40,680 nucleotides of DNA from the NCBI GenBank assembly GCA_022826385.1, contig JAJDUZ010000023.1, forward strand, positions 1 to 40,680, read 5' to 3'. Below the pieces are notes generated by a model. The model saw only the letters and a list, made by a program, of their open reading frames with translations. It was not told the DNA's origin and did no database searches. This DNA is from Silicimonas sp. (GTDB lineage Bacteria > Pseudomonadota > Alphaproteobacteria > Rhodobacterales > Rhodobacteraceae). Shown here piece by piece: positions 16,747-24,933 of this stretch; position 1 is the stretch's first letter, and each line of letters opens with the position of its first letter. The position numbers and the translations under genes were made by a program.

Positions 16747-16800
16747 GTTTAGGGGGCTCTGCCCCCCGCCCTGCGGGCGCCCCAGGGATATTTGCGAACA
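16747..16800 (+). repeat. Palindromic intergenic repeat, copy 1 (REP-like)
   Basis: GGGGGC-TCT-GCCCCC (16752-16766) is followed by CGCCC-TG-CGGGCG and then a conserved tail CCCCAGGGATATTTGCGAAC. The same tail, inverted, occurs at 36889-36905 after the ABC operon. Both copies fill the gap between convergent genes, so they may end transcription from both sides. I associate this family with Rhodobacterales intergenic regions. Confidence 0.65.
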
Positions 16801-16826
16801 GGCGAAGACCAGTTTGAGGTGAAGCC

Positions 16827-18227
16827 TCAGCGCTTCGCGGCCCATGGCCCGTGGAAGTCGCTGCCGTCTCGGTCGGTCCGTTCGAAACCGTGTTCGCCAA
16901 AGAAGTCGCGTTGGCCTTGAATCATGTTCGCGGTGCCTCGGCCCGTGCGCATCGCGTCGAAATAGGCAAGCGCCGCCGAAAGCGCAGGGATCGGGTGCCC
17001 TGCCCCAAGACTTGCGCCGACCACCCAGCGCAAGGCGGGGACGTGGGTTTTCAGGATGTCCGCGAAGTAAGGCGCGAACATCAGAAGCCGGTCGGGATCG
17101 TCGCGCAGGCTTGAGGCCATGTCGTTCAGCATGTCGGACCGGATGATGCAGCCCGCGCGCCAAACCTCGGCAATGGCGGGAAGCGGCATGTCCCATTCGA
17201 ACGCGGTGCTGGCACGGCGGAGCATTTCGAACCCTTGAGTGTAGCAGATCACCTTGCCCGCGATCAGGGCACCTTCGATCATGTCGAGATTGAGGGTCAG
17301 CGGCTCGGGGGCGGCACCGAACAACCCCTCGCCTGCTTCGCGCACGTCCTTGGCGGCCGAGATATTGCGCGCCGCGACCGCCGCTTCGATGACACCCACC
17401 GGCGCCGCGAGATGCTGCGCTTCGATCGCCGTCCAACGCCCCGTGCCTTTCTGGCCCGCACGATCCTGAATGATATCCAGCATCGGCGCCCCACTTTCCG
17501 GGTCGGTGGCGGCTGCGACCTTGCCCGAGATCTCGGTCAGGTAAGAGGCCAACAGACCATTGTTCCAGCCCGCGAAAACGTCTCCGATGTCGGCTGCCTT
17601 CATCTGCATCCCATCGCGCATCAAGCCATAGGCTTCGGCGATGATCTGCATGTCGGCGTATTCGATCCCGTTATGCACGGCCTTGACGAAATGCCCGGCG
17701 CCCGCCGGACCCATATAGGTGGCACATGCCTGACCATCATAGCTGGCCGCAATATCGGTCAGGATCGGCTTCATCCGTTCCCACGCCTCGGGCGCCCCAC
17801 CGGCCATGATCGACGGCCCGTGCCGCGCGCCCTCGGCGCCGCCCGAAACACCGATGCCCATCACCTTGATATCGCGCGCCTCGTCCGCGCGGCGATTGGT
17901 GTCGTGGAAATTGGCGTTGCCTGCGTCGACAATCATGTCGCCGGCTTCGAGGACATCTGCAAGATCGGCGCTGACCGCATCAACCGGCTTGCCAGCAGGC
18001 ACCATCAACACGATGGCGCGTGGCTTTCGGATTGCAGCGGCAAGCGCCTGATAGCTGTCGCAGGCGACAAGGTTCTTCGCCAGTTCGCCCGCCCCCGCCA
18101 CGAAATCCTCGGTCACCGAAAGCGTCCGGTTATAGACCGCAACCTTGTGACCCTTCTCGGCCATGTTGAGCGCCAGCATCGCCCCCATCGTGCCAAGGCC
18201 CACCAGCCCGATATCCGCGTCTGCCAT
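16827..18227 (-). CDS. gnd: 6-Phosphogluconate dehydrogenase, decarboxylating
   Basis: A 466-residue cytoplasmic enzyme of the pentose phosphate pathway that converts 6-phosphogluconate and NADP to ribulose 5-phosphate and CO2. Visible features: nucleotide fold GLVGLGTMG (7-15), substrate motif SGG (128-130), catalytic K182 with H185-N186 and E189 (FVKAVHNGIEYADMQ), GQKGTGRW, and the C-terminal RGTANMIQGQRDFFGEHGFER tail. The length equals the canonical enzyme. ATG 18227 is chosen because GGGGAGG lies just upstream; an in-frame start at 18284 has no such signal. Convergent with dctM. Functionally it could absorb gluconate-type carbon from the neighbouring operon, but it is a housekeeping gene in many genomes. 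Confidence 0.95.
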   Translation of the reverse strand: MADADIGLVGLGTMGAMLALNMAEKGHKVAVYNRTLSVTEDFVAGAGELAKNLVACDSYQALAAAIRKPRAIVLMVPAGKPVDAVSADLADVLEAGDMIVDAGNANFHDTNRRADEARDIKVMGIGVSGGAEGARHGPSIMAGGAPEAWERMKPILTDIAASYDGQACATYMGPAGAGHFVKAVHNGIEYADMQIIAEAYGLMRDGMQMKAADIGDVFAGWNNGLLASYLTEISGKVAAATDPESGAPMLDIIQDRAGQKGTGRWTAIEAQHLAAPVGVIEAAVAARNISAAKDVREAGEGLFGAAPEPLTLNLDMIEGALIAGKVICYTQGFEMLRRASTAFEWDMPLPAIAEVWRAGCIIRSDMLNDMASSLRDDPDRLLMFAPYFADILKTHVPALRWVVGASLGAGHPIPALSAALAYFDAMRTGRGTANMIQGQRDFFGEHGFERTDRDGSDFHGPWAAKR

Positions 18228-18308
18228 GATGACCTCCCCAAAACCGTTCGAGGCCTCCCTAACGCAGCAGGAAGGCCTCGGCAAACAACAGGTTCTGTGC
18301 GTTTACGC

Positions 18309-20153
18309 TCAGCGAAGCGCGCCCGCCGCGACAAGCGCGTCATACTTTGCTTCATCGAACCACCAATAGTCGGTGCCGCGATCATAGGGCGGCTTTTCGT
18401 CGGGGAACCCGAAGACGTCCCAATAGGCGATCCAGTGGCTGCCCTTGTACCAGTTTGGCACCCAGATCAGACGGTCACGCAGCACGCGGTCCAGTGCCTT
18501 GACGCGCGTGGTCAGGGTCTCGCGGTCTTCGGCTGCGATCACTTCCTCGATCAGCGCGTCGACCACCGGATCCTTCAAGCCCGAGAGGTTGAAGGTCCCC
18601 GGCCGGTCCGCGCTTTCGCTGGCGAAAAGCGTGTTCAACTCGACCGAGGGCGAGAGCGGCAGCGAGAAGCGACCGATCACCACGTCATAGTCAAAGTCTT
18701 CCTGACGTTGCTCGTATTGGGCGGGGTCGATCAGTTCCCACGAGGCATCAATGCCTAGCAGCTTGAGATTCTCGATGAAGGGCAGCGCGATCCGCTCGAA
18801 GGCCGGGCCATCGTCGAGGATTTCCAGTGACAAAACCTCGCCCTCGGCGTTCCGGCGCAAACCGTCATCACCGATGATCCACCCGGCGTCTTCAAGAAGC
18901 GTGTTGGCCTGCCGCACCAGCCTGCGGTCGGTCTTGCGGGTGGTGCTGACGGGGGGCGTGTAAGCCTCTTCCGTGAAGACCGTTTCGGGCAGTTGATCAC
19001 GGAAAGGTTCCAACACCGCCAGTTCTTCGCCTTCCAGCGGCCCCGACGCCTGCAAGGGCGAGTTTTCCCAGAAGCTGTCGGTCCGGTCATAAAGGCCATA
19101 GAACAACGTTTCGTTCGACCATTCGAAGTTGAACATCATGCCGATGGCTTCGCGCACACGGCGGTCCTGAAACTTCGGTTTGCGCAGGTTCAGCCAGAAG
19201 CCTTGAGCGCCCGAGGATCGATCATCGGAAATCGTCTCGCGCTTGACCCAGCCCTCGTCGAGGGCCGGGAAATCGTACCCCGTGGCCCAGATGGCCGAGA
19301 AGAATTCTTCGTGGAACAGATAGACGCCAGCCTTCAGCGCTTCAAACGCGGCGGTCGTGTCGGTGAAGTATTCGTAGCGCATGCAGTCGAAATTCCACGC
19401 GCCGACATTCACGTTCAGCTCTGCCGCCCAGTAATCCTCGTTCCGGCAATAGGTGATGTTTCGCCCAGCATCAGCATCGGACACGACATAAGGCCCCGAT
19501 CCCAAGGGAGGTTCCAGCGTCGAGCGATCAAATTCGACCGTTTCATAGTAATGCTTTGGAAGGATATAAAGCTGACCAACGGTCGAAATCAGATCACGCA
19601 ATTGCGCGTCTTCGGCGAACGTCACCTTGACTTCGCGGTCCGACAGGACCTCGGCGGTTGCGACGTCTTTCAAAAGGATCTGCCAGCGCGGATTGCCGTC
19701 GGCCTTCAGTGTTTCGATGGTGAAGGCAACGTCGTCGGCCAGCACCGGTTCCCCATCGGCAAAGCGGGCTTCCTCGCGCAGCGTGTAGATGACCCATGAC
19801 CGGTCTTCCGGATACTCGATTTTCTCGGCAAGCAGGCCATAGACCGCGTCGGGTTCATCGAACGCCCGCACCAGCAGCTGGTCGTAGATATGCCAAAGCC
19901 CCTGCGCAGGCTCACCTTCGAGAATGAACCAGTTAAGGCTGTCGAATGTGGAACTGGCCAGCGTGCCGCGGAAGCTCATCGTGCCGCCCTTGGGGGCGTC
20001 GGGGTTCACATAGTCGAAATGCGGAAATCCGACCGGGTATTTGAGTTCGCCAAACGCCGAGATCCCATGGCTTGTGGTGGTGGGCAGATGGCTTTCGGCA
20101 AGACCGGTCGAGGCCCAGAGAGCAAGGGCGGCGGCAAGGCCTGTAACACGCAT
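18309..20153 (-). CDS. Extracellular solute-binding protein family 5 (YejA-like)
   Basis: A 614-residue periplasmic binding protein of the oligopeptide/microcin C type. The signal peptide (MRVTGLAAALALWASTGLA, cleavage near residue 19) is followed by HGISAFGELKYPVGFPHFDYVNPDAPKGGTM, the YejA-group opening; RFADGEPVLADDVAFTIE is the usual SBP_bac_5 motif. No permease or ATPase genes adjoin it, although YejA is normally followed by YejB-E, so it is an orphan here. The gene ends 81 bp upstream of the gnd start codon, on the same strand. ATG 20153 has GGAGGAACC upstream. The ligand is probably a peptide or peptide-like compound; inferred from family. Confidence 0.88.
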   Translation of the reverse strand: MRVTGLAAALALWASTGLAESHLPTTTSHGISAFGELKYPVGFPHFDYVNPDAPKGGTMSFRGTLASSTFDSLNWFILEGEPAQGLWHIYDQLLVRAFDEPDAVYGLLAEKIEYPEDRSWVIYTLREEARFADGEPVLADDVAFTIETLKADGNPRWQILLKDVATAEVLSDREVKVTFAEDAQLRDLISTVGQLYILPKHYYETVEFDRSTLEPPLGSGPYVVSDADAGRNITYCRNEDYWAAELNVNVGAWNFDCMRYEYFTDTTAAFEALKAGVYLFHEEFFSAIWATGYDFPALDEGWVKRETISDDRSSGAQGFWLNLRKPKFQDRRVREAIGMMFNFEWSNETLFYGLYDRTDSFWENSPLQASGPLEGEELAVLEPFRDQLPETVFTEEAYTPPVSTTRKTDRRLVRQANTLLEDAGWIIGDDGLRRNAEGEVLSLEILDDGPAFERIALPFIENLKLLGIDASWELIDPAQYEQRQEDFDYDVVIGRFSLPLSPSVELNTLFASESADRPGTFNLSGLKDPVVDALIEEVIAAEDRETLTTRVKALDRVLRDRLIWVPNWYKGSHWIAYWDVFGFPDEKPPYDRGTDYWWFDEAKYDALVAAGALR

Positions 20154-20314
20154 TCGGGTTCCTCCGCAAAATTCGTATGTCAGAGGCTAGCACGCAGGCG
20201 CGGCTTGGCAATCACAAGAGGGTTAACGCCCGCGTTCGCGCCCGGTGGAGCCCATGTTTTGGATAAACTCTGCCTGAAACTGCTTAGATTCATGAAAAAT
20301 TCAGCGAATCTGGA
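20154..20314. other. Intergenic region upstream of YejA-like gene
   Basis: Apart from the ribosome-binding site of the YejA-like gene, no gene or clear hairpin is seen. The right end leads into the two-block repeated element at 20315-20374. Confidence 0.4.
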
Positions 20315-20374
20315 TATTAATAGGGGTGGGAGGACGGTGGCTTAACTGAAATTTTGCGTTAACGAAGGTTAAGC
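20315..20374 (+). repeat. Two-block intergenic element, copy 1
   Basis: Block A GGGGTGGGAGGACGGTGGC (20323-20341) and block B GTTAACGAAGGTTAAGC (20358-20374) are separated by 16 unconserved bases. Both blocks recur base for base at 39941-39993 with a 17-base spacer. A TAAT-containing hexamer (20316-20321) precedes block A, in the place of a -10 box. Block B is an inverted repeat TTAAC-GAAG-GTTAA. Element type not recognised: a small RNA, a regulator site or a dispersed repeat are all possible. Confidence 0.6.
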
Positions 20375-20389
20375 AGCCTGCAGACCGGA

Positions 20390-21289
20390 CTAAGCCCTCT
20401 GCGCCCCATAGGTCTGAGGTTCGGTGTCCTCGGTCACTGACAGGATCAGATAGAGAAGCTCTGGCAGGCTGGATGTGTCGGTCTTGGCGTAAATCGCTCT
20501 CAGATGCGAACGCACGGTATTGTCCGACAGACCAAGCTCCTCCGACACGGCCTTGACCGACAAGCCCCGCGAAATCAGAAGGCACACACGGAACTCGGCA
20601 CGGCTGAGGCCAGCGGGGTTGCTCATTCCAAGGATCGCCTGATCCCATTGAGTTCGTTTGGGATCGTTTGCGGACCGCGCCTGCAACAGACGGCCATCGG
20701 TCATCGCCTCGGCCACCAGACCAGGCTTGCGACCGATCCACGATCGCTCGATGGTCGGCACCAAAGCTTCCAGATCAAGCTGTTCCGAGCGCGTCAGCTG
20801 GTTGGCGAAGTGAAACTCGATGTAGTCCACATTCTGCCGGGTCGCGCTCATGGGGATGACAGTGATCTCTTGTGTCGCGCCTCGGTGCAGTATGGTCTCA
20901 AGGTCTCGGGACGCAGACCAAGTGCTGTCTGCCAACATATCGCTCAGGAACCAGACGGTGCCGGGGCGGGCGCGCCCGAATTGATAGCCCAGCACGTCGT
21001 TGGCAAGCCCACCGGTCAAATGGGCGCCATCGCGGCCAGCATACAAGGCGACGGTGCGGGGTGTTTGCTCGCTTCGGTGATGGTGACGCAGGATCGCGGC
21101 GGCCCTTGCGCCGAGCCCCTGTGCAAGGGACGCCAAGGCGGCATCAAGCGGCATCGCCCCGTGCAGACCACCGCACCAGCTTGCAATACCGTCAAGCACC
21201 CGAAGATCGGGTGCAGGTGACGAGTTGGCCAGAGATGGGCGCCGTGAACTCAAATCTTCCCCACAAAAAAACATCATCGCCGGGTACAT
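20390..21289 (-). CDS. LuxR-type helix-turn-helix regulator
   Basis: A 299-residue protein with a clear C-terminal LuxR/GerE DNA-binding domain (about 228-283: LSRAEFRVCLLISRGLSVKAVSEELGLSDNTVRSHLRAIYAKT). The first 200 residues do not look like an acyl-homoserine-lactone domain; they may be a GAF- or PAS-like sensor (ATQEITVIPMSATRQNVDYIEFHF). No receiver domain is present. The start is uncertain: ATG 21289 is used, but ATG codons at 21277 and 21274 are alternatives. It lies 241 bp downstream of tadC on the same strand, which makes it a possible regulator of the Tad locus. Function otherwise unknown. Confidence 0.8.
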   Translation of the reverse strand: MYPAMMFFCGEDLSSRRPSLANSSPAPDLRVLDGIASWCGGLHGAMPLDAALASLAQGLGARAAAILRHHHRSEQTPRTVALYAGRDGAHLTGGLANDVLGYQFGRARPGTVWFLSDMLADSTWSASRDLETILHRGATQEITVIPMSATRQNVDYIEFHFANQLTRSEQLDLEALVPTIERSWIGRKPGLVAEAMTDGRLLQARSANDPKRTQWDQAILGMSNPAGLSRAEFRVCLLISRGLSVKAVSEELGLSDNTVRSHLRAIYAKTDTSSLPELLYLILSVTEDTEPQTYGAQRA

Positions 21290-21530
21290 TCCCAGCCAAG
21301 CTCATACCTCGGACAGCGTTCTAAGTAACCCCGTTGAAGAGTGTACCCCACCCGCACGGAGGTTCGTCAATCTCACTGGACACCTTCCGTCGAAGAAACT
21401 GCAAAAATGCCCTTATTGGTTCAATTTTAGAAACAATACACGCGAAATTGAAATTATTGTTTTGCGCCAAGGCTGATAGATGTGCGAATTGTGGCAATCC
21501 TGCCCAACTTCAAACACCCGGCGAATCGAT
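21290..21530. other. AT-rich intergenic region between LuxR gene and tadC
   Basis: 241 bp of lower GC than the surroundings, presumably holding the promoter of the LuxR-type gene (minus strand). I see no convincing ORF and no strong terminator for the Tad operon. Confidence 0.4.
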
Positions 21531-22526
21531 CTAGCCGAAGGTGTTCATCCAGCGAATAACCACGGGGCCCACGATCAGAAGGATCATGGCAGGCAGCATA
21601 AGCGCGGACATGACCGCCGACATTTTCACCGGCAGTTTGTTGGCTTGTTCCTGCGCCCGAAGTTCGCGCGAAGACCGCATCTCGTGGGCATAGATTTGCA
21701 GCGCGTCCGACATCGACGTGCCGAACCGCACTGACTGCAACACGACATTCGCAAAGGAATTGACCTCGTCCACGCCCGTCCTTGACGCAAGATCCATCAA
21801 CGCTTTCTCGCGCTCGCCACCGGCGGAAATCTCAAGCTGCACCATGCGGAATTCCTGACACAGCGCTGGCGCGGAATGTACCATCTCGTTCGCGACCCGC
21901 GTCATCGCCGCATCAAAGCCAAGCCCCGCTTCGACCGAAATCTGGATCAAATCCAGAGCGTTTGGAAAGCTGTCCTCGATCTCACGCTTCCGCGCCGTGA
22001 CCTTGCGTTTCAGCCACCATGCCGGCCCAAAGAAACCGATTCCGGCCAAGGCCGTAATGATCTGCAACTGCACAAGGCGCGGCGTACTGTCGATCAACCA
22101 AACGAGGTCTTCAGGCAACCAGAGTCCGCTGCGGCGGACCATCACAATCAGGACCATCAGCATAGGCAGCAGGATTGCTAATCCCACTCGAAGACCAAAG
22201 AACCTGACAATGGCATTGGGCCCAAGGAAGCCTGCATTCCGCAGGTCGCGCTTCAGGGCTGACCGCTCGTTTCGGTCGACGGGCATGAGCGCCTTCATCA
22301 ATCCCCGAGGGTCAACCTCGGGATTGTAGAGGATGCCCGCATCGAACGTGCTGCGCCGATCACCCAGTTCCGAGCGGCGATATCGACGCGCGGCCGGGTT
22401 CGCGGGGGTCAGCGCATCGAACGCCCCATAGACGAACAGCATCATGCCGATCCCCACCCCGATCATAAGGATCAGGTTCGCGCTGCTGTCGAGCGCCGGG
22501 AAGATATCGATGAGCCATTCGATCAT
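21531..22526 (-). CDS. tadC: Tad pilus inner-membrane platform protein TadC
   Basis: A 331-residue type II secretion F-domain protein. Hydrophobic segments near residues 15-37, 110-130, 160-178 and 300-325 flank the cytoplasmic T2SSF domain (SFPNALDLIQISVEAGLGFDAAMTRVANEM ... GTSMSDALQIYAHEMRSSRELRAQEQANKLPVKM). With TadB it forms the platform on which CpaF acts during pilus assembly. The gene follows tadB by 7 bp and is the last gene of the visible Tad operon. No tadD homologue follows, unlike in many Tad loci. Confidence 0.92.
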   Translation of the reverse strand: MIEWLIDIFPALDSSANLILMIGVGIGMMLFVYGAFDALTPANPAARRYRRSELGDRRSTFDAGILYNPEVDPRGLMKALMPVDRNERSALKRDLRNAGFLGPNAIVRFFGLRVGLAILLPMLMVLIVMVRRSGLWLPEDLVWLIDSTPRLVQLQIITALAGIGFFGPAWWLKRKVTARKREIEDSFPNALDLIQISVEAGLGFDAAMTRVANEMVHSAPALCQEFRMVQLEISAGGEREKALMDLASRTGVDEVNSFANVVLQSVRFGTSMSDALQIYAHEMRSSRELRAQEQANKLPVKMSAVMSALMLPAMILLIVGPVVIRWMNTFG

Positions 22527-22533
22527 GCGCGCC

Positions 22534-23520
22534 TCAATACCTTATCTGCACGAGGCGCCGCAGGATCAGCGCGTTCAGGATGACAAGACCGATCACCACG
22601 AAAACCAGCGGTTTTGCCAGCGGCTCGTCGGCAATGTCTCCGTAGTAAGACGGTGACATCACGTTGAGGCCGACAAAGATAATCACCGGGACCACGCTAA
22701 GGATCGCGGCCGACAATCGTCCCTCGGCGGATACCGCCCGCACCTTCCGGCGCATCGTCAGCCGTTCTCGGATCACCTTGGACAACACCGTCAACACGCG
22801 GGACAGATCGCCGCCCGTGCCGTGCTGGATCGCGATCGCGGTCGCAAGATAGTGGACATCTTCCTGGTTCAGCCGGTCTGCGAACTCGTTGAAAGCTTCC
22901 ACCAGCTCATCCCCGAAGGCGACCTGATCGACGACAAGCCCGAACTCGGTCCCGATAGGGTCAGGCATTTCGTTGGCGACAGAGGCCAGCGAAGTCTGCA
23001 ATGGGTGACCCACTTTCAGCCCGCGCGCCATCATGTCCAGCGCATCCGGCAACTGCCGGACCAGTTCGTTGATCCGCTGGGTTCTTTGCAGTCGGACGGC
23101 AAGGATCGGGACGACCATGCAAAGCAGGAAGGCGGCAGCCGCCGCCAGAATCAGATTGCCCAGTTGGGCAAAGACCACTGTCGCAAAGACGAAACCGGCG
23201 AAACAGGTCGTCAGGAAAGCACCGGATGACATGGTAATCCCGGCCTGCAACAGAACCCGCGGCAAGTCGCCCACCAGAGGCAAGCGATCGGCAATCGACT
23301 GCTGTTCTTCGGGCTTCAGGATGGCAAGGATCTCTTCGGTCGTCGCCCCTTTCGAGATCATCTGCAAGCGACGGCTCCGCGCCTCCTCCCGCCGCCCACG
23401 GGACGAGAACACCTGCCGCAGACCTTCGAACGCCAGCAAGACGCCGACGACCACGCCGATATAGAGGATCAGCTGGGCGTTGAAGTTGAAGATGAGCCAC
23501 TCGGGCAACTGCAATGGCAT
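22534..23520 (-). CDS. tadB: Tad pilus inner-membrane platform protein TadB
   Basis: A 328-residue T2SSF protein, partner of TadC. It has an N-terminal helix (AQLILYIGVVVGVLLAFEGL), then a basic region. A helical pair lies around 105-140, followed by the F domain (RQLPDALDMMARGLKVGHPLQTSLASVANEMPDPIGTEF; VHYLATAIAIQHGTGGDLSRVLTVLSKVIRERLTMRRKVRA). It ends with two more helices (about 265-320). It starts 6 bp after cpaF, so translation is likely coupled. Confidence 0.92.
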   Translation of the reverse strand: MPLQLPEWLIFNFNAQLILYIGVVVGVLLAFEGLRQVFSSRGRREEARSRRLQMISKGATTEEILAILKPEEQQSIADRLPLVGDLPRVLLQAGITMSSGAFLTTCFAGFVFATVVFAQLGNLILAAAAAFLLCMVVPILAVRLQRTQRINELVRQLPDALDMMARGLKVGHPLQTSLASVANEMPDPIGTEFGLVVDQVAFGDELVEAFNEFADRLNQEDVHYLATAIAIQHGTGGDLSRVLTVLSKVIRERLTMRRKVRAVSAEGRLSAAILSVVPVIIFVGLNVMSPSYYGDIADEPLAKPLVFVVIGLVILNALILRRLVQIRY

Positions 23521-23526
23521 GGGGCT

Positions 23527-24918
23527 TTACTCTCCCACCATTTGCAATGGTTTCAGATCCACCCCGGCCGCGATCAGTTGCTCGGCCGCACGCGGGCGCA
23601 TGCCCGTCGACAGCAATTGGCCCAGCACTTTGCCAGTGTCATCCTTGCCCGTGCGTTTGAAGACGAAGATGTCCTGCATGGTAATCATGTCGCTTTCCAT
23701 GCCTGTGATCTCGCTGATCGACATGACCTTGCGGTTACCATCGCTGAGACGGTTCAACTGCACCACGAAATTCAAACCGCTCGAGATCTGGCTGCGGATC
23801 GCGGACAACGGCAGGTCGATCCCGATCATCGTGACCATCTGTTCGATCCGAGCCAAGGCGTCGCGCGCCGTGTTCGCGTGCACCGTCGTCATCGACCCGT
23901 CATGGCCCGTGTTCATCGCCTGCAGCATGTCGAAGGTCTCGGCGCCCCGCACCTCGCCCACGATGATCCGGTCGGGGCGCATACGAAGCGCGTTTTTCAC
24001 AAGGTCACGCTGCGAAATGGACCCACTGCCCGAAGGCGTCGGAGGGCGCGTCTCAAGCCGCACGACATGTTCCTGTTGAAGCTGCAGTTCCGCGGCATCC
24101 TCGATCGTGACGATACGCTCACGCGGTTCAATCTCGCGACTGAGGGCATTCAGAAGCGTGGTCTTCCCCGAGCCGGTCCCGCCCGAGATCAGGATGTTCA
24201 TCCGGGCTTCCACCAAGGCAGACAGGAACTCGACCGCCTCGCCGGTGATCGACCCCAGTTCGATCATCTTCTCCAGAAGGATCGGCTTGGTCGAGAACTT
24301 ACGAATGGACAGCGATGGACCGTCGATCGCGCAAGGCCGGATAATGGCATTGACCCGGCTGCCATCGGCAAGGCGGGCGTCCACATAAGGATGGCTTTCG
24401 TCGATCCGTCGACCGACCGACGAGACAATCTTGTCGATGATGCGCAAAAGATGGCGCTCGTCCCGGAAGCGGACCGCCGTGCGCTCGAGGATGCCGTGGC
24501 GTTCAATGTAAACCTTGTTATGCCCGTTCACGAGGATGTCGTTGACCGACGGGTCTGCAAGAAGCGGTTCAAGAGGTCCGAACCCAAGAACCTCGTCCAT
24601 CAGCTCGTCGACGATCTGCTTGAAATCCTCGGTGCGCATCGGCCGTTTTTCTTCGGCCAGAACCTGCTGCACGAGATTGGCGACCTCCCGGCGCAGTTCC
24701 TCGGTTTGCACTTTGTCGATGACCGACAGGTTCAAACGCTCGAGCAGCGCCGTGTGCAAACGGTTCTTGAGTTCAAGCCGTTCCGTCAGCTTGGCGTCGG
24801 GCGCGTTCAGCGCCTTCAGTGCACGTTCTGCGGATTCGGCGTCCAACTGAGACGTGGCCGCGCCCCCTTTGACGTCTTCCTTGGGTGTATCCCCGGTTTT
24901 GCCGAACCCTTTGAACAT
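23527..24918 (-). CDS. cpaF: Tad pilus assembly ATPase CpaF/TadA
   Basis: A 463-residue cytoplasmic secretion ATPase that powers Flp pilus extension, and in some Tad systems retraction. The N-terminal domain includes LGFGPLEPLLADPSVNDILVNG. Walker A is GGTGSGKTT (246-254). Later come the Asp-box/Walker B region (MRPDRIIVGEVRGAETFDMLQAMNTGHDGSMTTVHAN) and the conserved His of the His box. All catalytic motifs are intact and the length is normal. It starts 15 bp after cpaE. Confidence 0.95.
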   Translation of the reverse strand: MFKGFGKTGDTPKEDVKGGAATSQLDAESAERALKALNAPDAKLTERLELKNRLHTALLERLNLSVIDKVQTEELRREVANLVQQVLAEEKRPMRTEDFKQIVDELMDEVLGFGPLEPLLADPSVNDILVNGHNKVYIERHGILERTAVRFRDERHLLRIIDKIVSSVGRRIDESHPYVDARLADGSRVNAIIRPCAIDGPSLSIRKFSTKPILLEKMIELGSITGEAVEFLSALVEARMNILISGGTGSGKTTLLNALSREIEPRERIVTIEDAAELQLQQEHVVRLETRPPTPSGSGSISQRDLVKNALRMRPDRIIVGEVRGAETFDMLQAMNTGHDGSMTTVHANTARDALARIEQMVTMIGIDLPLSAIRSQISSGLNFVVQLNRLSDGNRKVMSISEITGMESDMITMQDIFVFKRTGKDDTGKVLGQLLSTGMRPRAAEQLIAAGVDLKPLQMVGE

Positions 24919-24933
24919 GTTCCCGTCCCCTCG

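Noticed and set aside
17235..18758. A 507-codon open frame opposite gnd and the YejA-like gene
   Set aside because: Crosses two well-supported genes and their intergenic region; the composition is that of an antisense shadow.
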